Shown here: piece after piece, positions 22,902-32,792 of the stretch
Layout of the letters: the number at the start of each line of letters is the position of its first letter
Position numbering within the stretch: position 1 is the stretch's first letter
Assembly (NCBI RefSeq): GCF_902729425.1
Contig: NZ_CACVCH010000001.1
Coordinates: forward strand, 131,501-195,500
From: Magnetospirillum sp. SS-4
GTDB lineage: Bacteria; Pseudomonadota; Alphaproteobacteria; Rhodospirillales; Magnetospirillaceae
Direction of reading: 5' to 3'
Length of the DNA stretch: 64,000 nt
The notes under the pieces: model-generated
The model's database searches: none
Seen by the model: the letters and a program-made list of their open reading frames with translations, nothing else
What the model was told of the DNA's origin: nothing
Position numbers and translations under genes: made by a program

Positions 22902-25751
22902 ATGAGCGCCGACGTCAAAAGCACAGTCTTCCTGCCCAGGACCGATTTCCCCATGAAGGCCGGCCTGCCCGACCTCGAACCCCGGCTGCTGGAGCGCTGG
23001 GCCAGGATCGGCCTGTTCGGCCGGCTGCGCGCCGCGTCGAAGGGACGCGACAAGTTCATCCTTCACGACGGCCCACCCTATGCCAACGGCAACCTGCACA
23101 TCGGCCACGCGCTGAACAAGATCCTGAAGGACGTCATCACCCGCGGCCAGCAGATGCTGGGCAAGGATTCCGACTACGTGCCGGGCTGGGACTGCCACGG
23201 CTTGCCCATCGAATGGAAGATCGAGGAGAAATACCGCGAGGCCGGCAAGGACAAGGACGAGGTCGACATCGTCGATTTCCGCGAGGAATGCCGCCAGTTC
23301 GCCGCCAAGTGGATCGCCATCCAGAAGGAGGAGTTCCAGCGCCTGGGCATCACCGGCGATTGGGACCATCCCTACACCACCATGACCAACCACGCCGAAT
23401 CGGTGATCGTCGGCGAACTGGGCAAGTTCCTGATGGACGGCTCGCTCTACAAGGGCGCCAAGCCGGTGCTGTGGTCGGTGGTGGAAAAGACCGCCCTGGC
23501 CGAGGCCGAGGTGGAATACCACGACCACACCAGCGTCACCATCTGGGTTGGCTTTCCTGTCGTGAAGGCAAGCCATCCGGCCCTTGAAGGGGCCAAGGTG
23601 GTGATCTGGACCACCACGCCGTGGACCATGCCGGGCAACCGCGCAATCGCCTATGGGCCTGAGTTCGACTACGTGGTGGTCGAGGTGGAAAGCGCCGAGG
23701 CCGGCAGCCTCGCCGCCATCGGGGAAAAGCTGGTGCTCTGCGCCGATCTGGCAGGACAAGTGGCCAAGGATGCCAAATGCGGCTTCAAGACGGTGGCCAC
23801 CCTGAAGGGCGCCGATCTGGCCGGCACCATCTGCCACCATCCGCTGAAGCTCCATCCGGACGCCAGGAACGGCTATGATTTCGACGTGCCGCTGCTGGCC
23901 GGTTCCTTCGTCACCACCGATGCCGGCACCGGCTTCGTCCACATCGCGCCGGGCCATGGCGAGGACGACTGGCACCTGGGCAAGGAACACAATATCGCCA
24001 TTCCCGACACGGTGCAGCCCGACGGCAAGTACTTCCCCCATGTGGCGATCTTCGCCGGAATGGACGTGCTGGCCCAGGGCAAGAACGGCAAGTATTACTC
24101 ACCCGTCGCCAAGCCGGTGATCAACGCCATGACCGAATGCGGCACCCTGCTGGCCCACGGCAAGGTCGAGCATTCCTACCCCCATTCCTGGCGGTCCAAG
24201 GCGCCGCTGATCTTCCGCAACACGCCGCAATGGTTCATCTCCATGGAGAGCGCCGGCCTGCGCGCCAAGGCGCTGAAGGCCATCGACGACACCCGCTTCG
24301 TCCCCGACCAGGGCCGCAACCGCATCGGTTCCATGATCGAGAACCGCCCCGACTGGTGCGTGTCGCGCCAGCGCGCCTGGGGAGTGCCCATCGCCGTGTT
24401 CGTGGACAAGAAGACCGGCCAGCCGCTGCGCGACCAGGCGGTGGTGGACCGCATCGTGGCTGCGTTCCGGGCCGAGGGCTCGGATGCGTGGTTCACCTCG
24501 AAGCCCGAACGCTTCTTAGGGCAAGGCCGCGATCCCGCCGACTTCGATCAGGTGTTCGACATCCTGGACGTCTGGTTCGATTCCGGCTGCACCCACGCCT
24601 TCGTGCTGGAGGGCGAGGAATGGCCGCGCCTGTCGTGGCCGGCGTCGCTCTACCTGGAAGGCTCGGACCAGCATCGCGGCTGGTTCCATTCCAGCTTGCT
24701 GGAATCCTGCGGCACCCGTGGCCGGGCGCCCTATGACGCGGTGCTGACCCACGGCTTCGTCCTGGACGAGCAGGGCCGCAAGATGAGCAAGTCGCTGGGC
24801 AACGTGGTCAGCCCGCAGGACGTGGTGGGCACCCAGGGCGCCGACATCCTGCGCCTATGGGTGGTGGGCTCGGACTATTCCGACGACCTGCGCATCGGGC
24901 CGGAAATCCTGAAGACCCAGGTGGACATCTACCGCCGCCTCCGGAACACGCTGCGCTATCTGCTGGGCGCCCTGGACGGATTCACCGAGGCGGAAAGGCT
25001 GCCGGTCGACCAGATGCCGGAACTGGAACGCTGGGTGCTGCACCGCCTGACCGAACTGGACGCCCAGGTTCGGGCCGCCTGCGAGGGGTTCCAGTTCCAC
25101 GGCCTGTTCACCGAACTGCACAATTTCTGCGCCGTCGACCTGTCGGCGTTCTATTTCGACATCAGGAAGGACGCGCTGTACTGCGACGCTGCGTCCAGCC
25201 CGCGCCGCCGCGCGGCGCGGACCGTGTTCGACATCGTGCTGGACACCTTGTGCAAGTGGCTGGCCCCGTTCCTGTGCTTCACCGCCGAGGAAGCCTGGCT
25301 GGCGCGGCATCCGTCCGAGGACGGCTCGGTCCATCTGGAGCTGTTCCCCGAGATTCCCGCCGCGTGGCGCGACGACGCCCTGGCGGCCAAGTGGACCAGG
25401 ATTCGCGAGGTCCGCCGGGTGGTCACCGGCGCCCTGGAGGTCGAGCGCGTCGCCAAGCGCATCGGCTCCTCGCTCCAGTCGGCGCCGCTGCTGACGGTCT
25501 CGGCCGAGATTCACCAGTTGCTGGACGGCCTCGACATGGCCGAGATCTGCATCACCTCGGGCATGATGGTGATCGACGGACTGCCCCGCGACGAGGACTT
25601 CACCCTGCCCGACGTGGCCGGGGTCTCGGTGGTGCCGCACATGGCCCAGGGCACCAAGTGCCAGCGCTGCTGGAAGGTGCTGCACGAGGTCGGCACCGCC
25701 GCCCATGACGGGGTCTGCCACCGCTGCTCGGACGCTATCGATGAACGCTAG
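22902..25751 (+). CDS. ileS: Isoleucyl-tRNA synthetase
   Basis: 949 residues, class I synthetase. The HIGH signature appears as PPYANGNLHIGHALN and the KMSKS signature as GRKMSKSLGNVVSPQ. The editing (CP1) domain lies between, including TTPWTMPGN. A C-terminal zinc finger reads KCQRCWKV...CHRC, the normal bacterial type. The ATG at 22902 starts MSADVKSTVFLPRTDFPMKAG, matching family N-termini. It overlaps lspA by 11 nt. Confidence 0.97.
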   Translation: MSADVKSTVFLPRTDFPMKAGLPDLEPRLLERWARIGLFGRLRAASKGRDKFILHDGPPYANGNLHIGHALNKILKDVITRGQQMLGKDSDYVPGWDCHGLPIEWKIEEKYREAGKDKDEVDIVDFREECRQFAAKWIAIQKEEFQRLGITGDWDHPYTTMTNHAESVIVGELGKFLMDGSLYKGAKPVLWSVVEKTALAEAEVEYHDHTSVTIWVGFPVVKASHPALEGAKVVIWTTTPWTMPGNRAIAYGPEFDYVVVEVESAEAGSLAAIGEKLVLCADLAGQVAKDAKCGFKTVATLKGADLAGTICHHPLKLHPDARNGYDFDVPLLAGSFVTTDAGTGFVHIAPGHGEDDWHLGKEHNIAIPDTVQPDGKYFPHVAIFAGMDVLAQGKNGKYYSPVAKPVINAMTECGTLLAHGKVEHSYPHSWRSKAPLIFRNTPQWFISMESAGLRAKALKAIDDTRFVPDQGRNRIGSMIENRPDWCVSRQRAWGVPIAVFVDKKTGQPLRDQAVVDRIVAAFRAEGSDAWFTSKPERFLGQGRDPADFDQVFDILDVWFDSGCTHAFVLEGEEWPRLSWPASLYLEGSDQHRGWFHSSLLESCGTRGRAPYDAVLTHGFVLDEQGRKMSKSLGNVVSPQDVVGTQGADILRLWVVGSDYSDDLRIGPEILKTQVDIYRRLRNTLRYLLGALDGFTEAERLPVDQMPELERWVLHRLTELDAQVRAACEGFQFHGLFTELHNFCAVDLSAFYFDIRKDALYCDAASSPRRRAARTVFDIVLDTLCKWLAPFLCFTAEEAWLARHPSEDGSVHLELFPEIPAAWRDDALAAKWTRIREVRRVVTGALEVERVAKRIGSSLQSAPLLTVSAEIHQLLDGLDMAEICITSGMMVIDGLPRDEDFTLPDVAGVSVVPHMAQGTKCQRCWKVLHEVGTAAHDGVCHRCSDAIDER

Positions 25752-26253
25752 CCTGCGGCTGGGACTGGCGGTCGCCCTGGTGATCGCCATCCTCGACCAG
25801 ATCACCAAGTGGTGGATGATCGAAATGGTGATGCGGCCGGACGGAATCGCCGCCACGCCGTTCTTTTCGCCGGTCCGCATCGCGGTGACGCCGTTCTTCA
25901 ATCTGGTGATGACGTGGAATCGCGGCGTCAGCTTCGGCATCGGCAACAATGGTGGGGACTGGAACGCGCTGATCCTGTCGGGGCTGGCCCTGGCCATCGT
26001 CGCCGCCATGCTGGTCTGGCTGAGAAACGCCGACACCTTGATTTTGCGGCTGGCGCTGGGCGGCATCATCGGCGGCGCCCTGGGCAACGTGGTCGATCGC
26101 CTGCGCTTCGGGGCGGTCGCCGACTTCCTGGATTTCCATCTGGCCGGCTATCATTTTCCGGCCTTCAATCTGGCGGATTCGGCCATCACCGTCGGCGCGG
26201 TGATTCTTGTGTTCGACTCCTTGTTTACGAAACGGGATTCGACTAAGAATTAA
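25741..26253 (+). CDS. lspA: Lipoprotein signal peptidase II
   Basis: 170 residues with four membrane helices. Conserved blocks are ILDQITKWW, the N-R-G block MTWNRGVSFG, GNVVDRLRFGAVADFLDF with the first catalytic Asp, and FNLADSAI with the second. It cleaves prolipoprotein signal peptides in the inner membrane after lipidation. The ATG at 25741 gives the normal N-terminus; 25705 is an in-frame alternative. It is followed closely by a lipoprotein gene. Confidence 0.95.
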   Translation: MNASLRLGLAVALVIAILDQITKWWMIEMVMRPDGIAATPFFSPVRIAVTPFFNLVMTWNRGVSFGIGNNGGDWNALILSGLALAIVAAMLVWLRNADTLILRLALGGIIGGALGNVVDRLRFGAVADFLDFHLAGYHFPAFNLADSAITVGAVILVFDSLFTKRDSTKN

Positions 26254-26257
26254 GGCC

Positions 26258-26839
26258 ATGACACAGACACACCGCCCGTTCGGACGAATCGCCCGCGCCG
26301 CCTTCCTGGCGGCGCTGCTGCCGCTGGCGCTGTCGGCCTGCTCCGACGCCAAGCGCGCCCTCGGCTACGAGAAGGCCCCGCCGGATGAATTCCAGGTGGT
26401 CAGCCGCGCTCCGCTCAGCATGCCGCCGGACTTCTCGCTCCGGCCGCCGGTCGCCGGTGCCGACCGTCCCCAGGAAGGAACCACCCGCGATCAGGCCCGC
26501 AAGGTCATCACCGGCCAGCGCGGCACCACCCCCATCGCCACCGAGGGCCGCAGCCAGGGCGATCTGGCGATGATGCGCCGGGTCGGCGCCGATTCCATCC
26601 AGCCGGACATCCGGGTGCTGGTGAACAAGGAAAACCAGGCGCTGCTCGACGCCGACAAGGATTTCGCCGACCGCATCGTGTTCTGGCGCAAGCCCCAGCC
26701 GCCGGGCACCGCCGTCGACCCGGTCAAGGAGACCAGCCGGCTGCGCGAGAACCAGGCGCTCGGCCGCTCGGTATCGGAAGGCGAGACGCCGCAGATTCAG
26801 CGTCGCAAGCGGGCTTGGCTCGAAGGCGTCTTCAACTAG
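26258..26839 (+). CDS. DUF3035-type lipoprotein (BamF-like)
   Basis: 193 residues. The signal peptide ends in a lipobox (LPLALSAC-S), so it is a lipoprotein. The middle holds the DUF3035 pattern PPDEFQVVSRAPLSMPPDFSLRPP. This family occurs in Alphaproteobacteria next to lspA, and members have been described as BamF, an accessory lipoprotein of the outer-membrane beta-barrel assembly machine. I rely on memory for that link. It starts 4 nt after the lspA stop, so it is probably in that operon. Confidence 0.75.
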   Translation: MTQTHRPFGRIARAAFLAALLPLALSACSDAKRALGYEKAPPDEFQVVSRAPLSMPPDFSLRPPVAGADRPQEGTTRDQARKVITGQRGTTPIATEGRSQGDLAMMRRVGADSIQPDIRVLVNKENQALLDADKDFADRIVFWRKPQPPGTAVDPVKETSRLRENQALGRSVSEGETPQIQRRKRAWLEGVFN

Positions 26840-26895
26840 GTTGACCGCTGCCGCCCGGGCTGCTTCTCTGTGGGCCTCGACCACGGGAGCCCGCC

Positions 26896-28002
26896 ATGCT
26901 GTCCGATTGCCTCGCCGGTATTCGCGTCCTTGACCTGTCCATGTACATTCCCGGCCCCATCGCCAGCATGTGGCTGTCGGACCTGGGGGCCGAGGTCGTC
27001 AAGATCGAGGGACCGGCCGGCGACCCCATGCGGGTCATGGGGCCGGTGGACGAGGACGGCGTCACCCCGTTCTACAAACTGGCGAACCGCAACAAGGTGG
27101 TGGCGAGGCTCGACCTCAAGACCGAGGAGGGCGGGCGGCTGTTCGCCGGCTTGGCCGCCAAGGCCGACGTCATGCTGGACGGCTTCCGCCCCGGCGTACT
27201 GGACCGGCTGGGCTTTGGCGACGCCCGCCTGCTGGAACTCAATCCCCGCCTGATCACCTGCCGGCTGTCGGGCTATGGCGGCACCGGGCCGTTCGCCGAC
27301 CGGGCCGGCCACGACGTCACCTACCTGGCCGCCAGCGGCCTGCTGGCCGCCACCGGCCCGGCCGAGCGTCCGATCATGGCCTTTCCGCCGCTGGCCGACC
27401 ACGCCGGCGCCATGCTGGCGGTCAACGCCATCCTGGCGGCGTTGCTGCGGCGCGGCGCCACCGGCAAGGGCGCCACGATCGACGTCAGCCTGACCGAGGC
27501 GGCGCTGTCGTGGATGGGCGGCGTGCTGACCATGGCGCGGCGCTGGGGCGGGCCGGAGCGGGAAGCGGATCTGGTCAACGGCGGCGCCGCCCATTATCGC
27601 GTCTATCGCACCCGGGATGGCCGCTTCGCCGCCCTGGCCGCCCTGGAGGACAAGTTCTGGCGGTCGTTCTGCCGAACGGTCGGGCGCGAGGACTGGATAC
27701 ACCGCCACGACGACCCGATGCCGCAAAAGGCCATGATCGCCGAGTTGGAGACCCTGTTCGCCGGCCGCACCCTGGCGGAATGGACCGCCCTGCTGGAGCC
27801 GGCCAACTGCACCTTCGAACCGGTGCTGGAGCCGGCCGAGGTGCCCGACCATCCCCATCACCGCGCCCGCGGCTTCGTCCAGGCGGGCGACGACGGCATC
27901 GTCGACGTGCTGCTGCCCATCCTGATGGAAGGCGCGCGGGTGCGCGGCCGCCGCCCGTTCAGCGAACAATCGGCCGAGGCGGTGCTGGCGGGATGGCGGT
28001 GA
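26896..28002 (+). CDS. CaiB/BaiF-family (class III) CoA transferase
   Basis: 368 residues. The class III CoA-transferase N-terminus (LAGIRVLDLSMYIPGPIASMWLSDLGAEVVKIE) is followed by the GDPMRVMGP region and by DGFRPGVLDRLGF. The catalytic Asp of the family is expected in the segment after SGYGGTGPFADRAGHDVTYLA. It moves CoA between organic acids, or may act as an alpha-methylacyl-CoA racemase, which shares the fold. The substrate is unknown. Its stop overlaps the start of the downstream aminotransferase-like gene by 10 nt. Confidence 0.85.
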   Translation: MLSDCLAGIRVLDLSMYIPGPIASMWLSDLGAEVVKIEGPAGDPMRVMGPVDEDGVTPFYKLANRNKVVARLDLKTEEGGRLFAGLAAKADVMLDGFRPGVLDRLGFGDARLLELNPRLITCRLSGYGGTGPFADRAGHDVTYLAASGLLAATGPAERPIMAFPPLADHAGAMLAVNAILAALLRRGATGKGATIDVSLTEAALSWMGGVLTMARRWGGPEREADLVNGGAAHYRVYRTRDGRFAALAALEDKFWRSFCRTVGREDWIHRHDDPMPQKAMIAELETLFAGRTLAEWTALLEPANCTFEPVLEPAEVPDHPHHRARGFVQAGDDGIVDVLLPILMEGARVRGRRPFSEQSAEAVLAGWR

Positions 28003-28985
28003 ACCCGCCGCCGCATGGCGGTGACCTGCTGGCCGCCGAATTGCGCTGGGGCCGGCCGCAGGAAGGCTGGCTGGACCTGTCCACCGGCATCAATCCCTGG
28101 CCTTATCCACTGCCCGACATTCCCGCCGCCGCCTGGCGCCGCCTGCCCGGCGCCGCCGAGGACCGGGCGCTGCGCCACGCCGCCGCCGCCGCATGGAACG
28201 TTCCCGACCCCGCCATGATCGTGGCCGCCCCCGGCAGTCAGCCGCTGATCCAGGCGGTGCCGAGGATGGCGGGAAAAGCGTGCAAGGTGGCGGTGATCGG
28301 CCCCACCTACGCCGAACACGCCCGCGCCTGGAGCGCCGCCGGCCACGACGTTCGCGCGGTCGCCTCGGCCGACGAGGCCGGCGACGCCGACGCGGTGGTG
28401 GCGGTCAACCCCAACAATCCCGACGGCCGGATCATCGCGCCGGACCGGCTGGCCGATCTGGCGGAGCGGCTGCACCGGCGCCAAGGCCTGCTGGTGGTGG
28501 ACGAGGCTTTCGCCGAGACCTGCCCCCAGGTGTCGCTGGCCAGCCAACCCCGCCCCGGCCTGGTGGTGCTGCGCTCGTTCGGCAAGTTCCATGGCTTGGC
28601 CGGGCTGCGCCTGGGCTTCGCCATCGCCATGCCGGACGCGACGGCGCGTCTTGCCGAAATGCTGGGGCCGTGGGCGGTGTCGGGACCGGCCCTGGAGGTG
28701 GGGCGCCGCGCCCTGGAGGATCGGGCCTGGGCAGAGGCCACCCGTCCCCGCCTGGCGGAGGCGGCCGCCGCCCTGGCCCGAAGCCTGGAACGCGTCGGAT
28801 TCCAGGTGATGGGCGGCACCACCCTGTTCCAGTTGGCCCGCCATGCCGAAGCGGCGGCGCGCCACGACCGGCTGGGACGGGCCGGCATCCTGGCGCGCGC
28901 CTTCGCCGACCGCCCCGACCTGCTGCGCTTCGGCCTGCCCGGCGACGCGGCCGCCCGAACCCGGCTGGACCGGGCGCTGGGATAG
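27993..28985 (+). CDS. cobC: Threonine-phosphate decarboxylase-type aminotransferase (cobalamin synthesis)
   Basis: 330 residues. Fold-type I PLP enzyme: NPNNPDGRIIAPDRL, VVDEAFAETCP, and the Schiff-base Lys in RSFGKFHGLAGLRLGF. The N-terminal HGGDLLAAELRWG and LDLSTGINPWPYP are typical of CobC/CobD, which make (R)-1-aminopropan-2-yl phosphate for the cobalamin side chain. HisC is a paralogue, but the start pattern favours CobC. No other cobalamin genes adjoin. The ATG at 27993 overlaps the CoA-transferase stop. Confidence 0.85.
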   Translation: MAVNPPPHGGDLLAAELRWGRPQEGWLDLSTGINPWPYPLPDIPAAAWRRLPGAAEDRALRHAAAAAWNVPDPAMIVAAPGSQPLIQAVPRMAGKACKVAVIGPTYAEHARAWSAAGHDVRAVASADEAGDADAVVAVNPNNPDGRIIAPDRLADLAERLHRRQGLLVVDEAFAETCPQVSLASQPRPGLVVLRSFGKFHGLAGLRLGFAIAMPDATARLAEMLGPWAVSGPALEVGRRALEDRAWAEATRPRLAEAAAALARSLERVGFQVMGGTTLFQLARHAEAAARHDRLGRAGILARAFADRPDLLRFGLPGDAAARTRLDRALG

Positions 28986-29072
28986 GGGCGGCTTTGCCGG
29001 AGTCAATTCACCCGGACCGGCGGGCATGGTAGGGTCCGGCGCGTCCGTCCCCTCCAGCCTTCGGGTTCCGCC

Positions 29073-29567
29073 ATGCGCCGCCTCACCGCTCTTCTTGCCC
29101 TGCTGCTGCTCGCCGCCTGCTATCAGGTGGACAGCGACACCGTGCCGGCCTCGGCCTCGCTGCGGGTGGACGGGATCAGGGACGGGCGCTATGCCCGCCC
29201 CGACGGCGTCGAGATCACCGTGCGCTGGAACGCCTCCGAGAAGCTGTACGACGTCACCGCCAAGGGCGCCGAGCCCGGCCGGGCCGGCACCGCCAAGGCG
29301 GCGCGCGTCGGCTCCGGCATCTATCTGGTGCAATATTTCGACGCGGCCCGGCTGTCAGTGCTGGCCAAGGTCGAGGGCGACGACATCGTGCTGATGACGC
29401 CGACCAAGGAGGCCGAGGCGCGTCTGCTCAAGGCCCACGGACTGAGCATCCGCCCCGGCCCCGTCAACAGCCTGATCGGGTCGGCGGGGTCGGTGATCAA
29501 CTACTTCAAGGATCTGGCCGCCTCGGGCGACTTCACCGAGGGCGCCCGGGTGACCCGGCTGCCGTGA
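29073..29567 (+). CDS. Putative lipoprotein of unknown function
   Basis: 164 residues. The N-terminus is a lipoprotein signal (MRRLTALLALLLLAAC-Y). The mature part is predicted beta-rich, with a possible strand pattern RYARPDGVEITVRWNASEKLYDV and SGIYLVQYFDAARLSVLAKVEGDDIVLM. I do not recognise the family. It is transcribed convergently with the dehydratase gene whose stop begins at the next base. Confidence 0.7.
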   Translation: MRRLTALLALLLLAACYQVDSDTVPASASLRVDGIRDGRYARPDGVEITVRWNASEKLYDVTAKGAEPGRAGTAKAARVGSGIYLVQYFDAARLSVLAKVEGDDIVLMTPTKEAEARLLKAHGLSIRPGPVNSLIGSAGSVINYFKDLAASGDFTEGARVTRLP

Positions 29568-29861
29568 TCAGCGCGCCCCGGCCCGGTCGATGGCCCGGGC
29601 CAGGGCGATATCGCGTTCGGTGACGCCGCCGGCGTCATGGGTCGACAAGGTGACGTCCACCCGATTCCAGACATTGGTCCATTCGGGGTGGTGGTTCAGC
29701 CGCTCGGCCGCCAGCGCCACCCGCGTCATGAACGAGAACGCCCCGCCGAAATCATCGAACTCGAAACGTCTGGAAATGGCGTCGCGGCCGGCGACCTCGT
29801 CCCAGCCGGGCAGGGCGGCAAGGGCGGCGACGCGGGCGGAACCGGCAAGCTTCTCGATCAT
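29568..29861 (-). CDS. phhB: Pterin-4a-carbinolamine dehydratase
   Basis: 97 residues, the normal size. The PCD signature is present: [47 protein letters not shown] in segments, with the catalytic His-His-Pro motif NHHPEW. It recycles pterin cofactors after aromatic hydroxylation and may also act as a transcription cofactor. The ATG at 29861 is preferred; the 5' extension to 29933 is not conserved and contains further ATGs. Confidence 0.92.
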   Translation of the reverse strand: MIEKLAGSARVAALAALPGWDEVAGRDAISRRFEFDDFGGAFSFMTRVALAAERLNHHPEWTNVWNRVDVTLSTHDAGGVTERDIALARAIDRAGAR

Positions 29862-29935
29862 GGTCGAACCTCCCGACATTCCTTCAAACGTGGGTGCCCC
29901 TGGCGCGGTCATCAAGGACAGGCTAAATTCCAATC

Positions 29936-30343
29936 ATGAGCAGAGTCATTCCCCACCACTCCACCCCGCCGTCGCCGGCCGATCTGGAAACCATCGCCGC
30001 CGCCGCCTTCGCCGACATCCCGGAGGAACTGCGGCGCTACGCCGCCGACGTCATCATCCGGGTCGAGGACTTTCCCGATGACGACGTCGAGCAGGACATG
30101 GAACTGGACAGCCCGTTCGACCTGCTGGGCCTTTACCGCGGCAGCGCCATGGACAGCCACGCCTTTGGCGGCGTTCCGCCCTCGGTGGACATGATCTTCC
30201 TCTACCGCCGCCCGATCCTGGATTACTGGTGCGAGACCGGCGAAGACCTGTCGTCGCTGGTCCGGCATGTGCTGATCCACGAGATCGGCCACCATTTCGG
30301 CCTGTCCGACGAGGACATGGAGCGGATCGAGGACGAAGCGTGA
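29936..30343 (+). CDS. Minimal zinc metallopeptidase (Zincin_1 family)
   Basis: 135 residues. The metzincin-like active site HEIGHHFGLSDEDM is at residues 114-127, matching the HEXXHXXGXXD zinc motif. The first half (ETIAAAAFADIPEELRRYAADVIIRVEDFP) is typical of the small Zincin_1/DUF1025 proteins. The substrate is unknown. Its stop overlaps the GTG start of the LonB-like protease gene (GTGA), so the two are coupled. Confidence 0.88.
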   Translation: MSRVIPHHSTPPSPADLETIAAAAFADIPEELRRYAADVIIRVEDFPDDDVEQDMELDSPFDLLGLYRGSAMDSHAFGGVPPSVDMIFLYRRPILDYWCETGEDLSSLVRHVLIHEIGHHFGLSDEDMERIEDEA

Positions 30344-32790
30344 CCGAATTACCCCCCATCCCCGCCGGATTGCCGCCCGAAACCCTGCGCCGGAGCGTCG
30401 ATCCCGCCCAGTTGCCGTTCGACACCACCGCCGAATTGGCCGATTACGACGAAGCCATCGGCCAGGACCGCGCCATCGAGGCCATCCGCTTCGCCATCGG
30501 CATGCGCCATCGCGGCTTCAACCTGTTCGCCCTGGGGGAAGAGGGCACCGGCCGCCGCAACCTGATCTTGCAGTATCTGCGCGGCGCGGCGGCGCAACGG
30601 CCGGTTCCCGACGACTGGGCCTATGTGGACAATTTCGCCGAATCGTCGCGCCCGCGCGCGCTGCGCCTGCCGCCGGGGCGGGCCAGGGCGCTGGAACGCG
30701 ACATGGACCATCTGGTCGACGAACTGATCCAGGCCCTGCCCGCGGCCTTCGAATCCGACGAATACCGCGGCCGCCGCCGCCGCATCGAGGACGAGCAGAA
30801 GGAACGGCAGGAAGCCGCCTTCGGCGCGGTGCAGGAACAGGCCGCCGCCCGCGAGGTCTCGCTGATCCGCACCCCGGTCGGCCTCGCCCTGGCGCCGCTG
30901 AGGAATGGCGAGGTGGTCAGCCCCGACGATTTCAAGCTGCTGCCCGAGGACGAGCAGGACCGCTACCGCGCCGCCCTGGAGGCGATGCAGCAACAGCTTG
31001 AGGACGTCATCAAGCGGGTTCCCCGCTGGGAACGCGACACCCGCGCCCGCGTCCGCGAACTGGAACAGGAGGTGGCGGCCCAGACCATCGCCCACCTGAT
31101 GGAGGACATGACCGGGCGCTGGGCCGATCTGCCGGCGGTGACCGCCTTCCTGGACGATGTCGCCCGCGACGTCGCCGAGAACGTCGCCGAGTTCATCGGC
31201 AACGGCGAGGACGGAGAGGCGAGGACCGCCCCTCCCCGCCGCCGGCGCCATCACGGACCCGACGGCCATTTCCGCCGTTACCGGGTCAACGTCCTGGTCA
31301 ACAACGAGACCGTCGCCGGGGCGCCGGTGGTGCTGGAGACCTATCCCACCCAGCCCAACATCATCGGCAGGGTCGAGCACATCGCCCAGTTCGGTGCCCT
31401 GATCACCGATTTCAACCTGATCAAGCCCGGCGCGCTGCACCGGGCCAACGGCGGCTATCTGGTGATGGACGCCCGCAAGCTGCTGATGAACCCCTTCGCC
31501 TGGGAGGACCTGAAACGCGCCCTCAGGGCCCGCGAGATCCGCATCGAATCGCCGGGCCAGTCCCTGGGCCTGATGAGCACGCTGAGCCTGGAGCCCGAGC
31601 CGATTCCGCTGGACCTCAAGGTGGTGCTGATCGGCGATCCCATGCTGTATTACCTGCTCAGCCACCACGACCCCGAATTCAGCGACCTGTTCAAGGTCGC
31701 CGCCGATTTCGACTGGCGGATGGAACGCAGCTCCGGCAACACCTTGCTGCTGGCCCGTTCGGTCGCCACCCTGGCCCGCAAGGAAGGGCTGCGCCCGCTG
31801 GAACGGGGCGCCGTCGCCCGCGTCATCGAGCAGGCCTCCCGCGATGTCGGCGACGCCGCCCGGCTGTCGACCCACATGGCCAGCCTCGCCGACCTGGTGC
31901 GCGAGGCCGATTACTGGGCCGGCGAGGACGATGCCCCGCTGATCGCCGGTCGCCACGTCGACCGGGCGATCAGCGCCTCCATCTACCGCCAGGACCGGGT
32001 GCGCGACAGCGTCCAGGCGGAAATCCGCGACGGCACCGTCCATGTGGAGACCGCCGGCGAGGTGATCGGCCAGATCAACGGCCTCGCCGTCCTGGAACTG
32101 GGGCGCTTTTCCTTCGGCCGCCCCTCGCGTATCACCGCCCGCGTCCGGCTCGGCAAGGGCGACGTCATCGACATCGAGCGCGAGGTCCTGCTGAGCGGCC
32201 CGCTGCACGGCAAGGGCGTTCTGATCCTGTCCTCGTTCCTGTCGGCGCGATTCGGCGTCGAGAAACCGCTGTCCCTGACCGCGACCCTGGTGTTCGAGCA
32301 ATCCTACGGCGGAATCGAGGGCGATTCCGCCTCGTCCACCGAGTTGTACGCCCTGCTGTCGGCCCTGGCCGAAGCCCCCATCCGCCAGAATCTGGCGGTT
32401 ACCGGGTCGGTGGACCAGTTCGGCCGGGTTCAGGCCATCGGCGGCGTCAACGAGAAGATCGAGGGTTTCTTCGACCTGTGCCGGGCGCGTGGGCTGGACG
32501 GCAGCCACGGCGTGCTGATTCCCGCCACCAATGCCGGCCACCTGATGCTGCGCCAGGACGTGGTCGACGCCTGCGCCCGGGGGCTGTTCTCGGTGTTTCC
32601 CATCGCCACCATCGATCAGGGCATCGAATTGCTGACCGGTGTTCCGGCCGGCGGGATGGATTCGCGCGGGCGGTTCCCGCCGGGCAGCATCAACCGCCGG
32701 GTCGCCGCCCGACTGGCGACTTTCGCCCGCCGGGCCGAGGAAATGGGCGCGCCGCGTCAGGTCGCAGTGGTCGCCCGGAGCGGCGGCTGA
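30340..32790 (+). CDS. LonB-like ATP-dependent protease (Lon-related, AAA_32 type)
   Basis: 816 residues. The AAA part has a Walker A-like GEEGTGRRN, where Arg follows the usual GTG, and a long inserted coiled coil rich in Glu and Arg (about residues 110-250). The C-terminal Lon protease domain has Ser663 in EGDSASST and Lys706 in VNEKIEGFF, 43 residues apart as in Lon. This identifies the Ser-Lys dyad. It is a cytoplasmic quality-control or stress protease. The GTG start at 30340 overlaps the metallopeptidase stop. Confidence 0.92.
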   Translation: MTELPPIPAGLPPETLRRSVDPAQLPFDTTAELADYDEAIGQDRAIEAIRFAIGMRHRGFNLFALGEEGTGRRNLILQYLRGAAAQRPVPDDWAYVDNFAESSRPRALRLPPGRARALERDMDHLVDELIQALPAAFESDEYRGRRRRIEDEQKERQEAAFGAVQEQAAAREVSLIRTPVGLALAPLRNGEVVSPDDFKLLPEDEQDRYRAALEAMQQQLEDVIKRVPRWERDTRARVRELEQEVAAQTIAHLMEDMTGRWADLPAVTAFLDDVARDVAENVAEFIGNGEDGEARTAPPRRRRHHGPDGHFRRYRVNVLVNNETVAGAPVVLETYPTQPNIIGRVEHIAQFGALITDFNLIKPGALHRANGGYLVMDARKLLMNPFAWEDLKRALRAREIRIESPGQSLGLMSTLSLEPEPIPLDLKVVLIGDPMLYYLLSHHDPEFSDLFKVAADFDWRMERSSGNTLLLARSVATLARKEGLRPLERGAVARVIEQASRDVGDAARLSTHMASLADLVREADYWAGEDDAPLIAGRHVDRAISASIYRQDRVRDSVQAEIRDGTVHVETAGEVIGQINGLAVLELGRFSFGRPSRITARVRLGKGDVIDIEREVLLSGPLHGKGVLILSSFLSARFGVEKPLSLTATLVFEQSYGGIEGDSASSTELYALLSALAEAPIRQNLAVTGSVDQFGRVQAIGGVNEKIEGFFDLCRARGLDGSHGVLIPATNAGHLMLRQDVVDACARGLFSVFPIATIDQGIELLTGVPAGGMDSRGRFPPGSINRRVAARLATFARRAEEMGAPRQVAVVARSGG

Positions 32791-32792
32791 GC

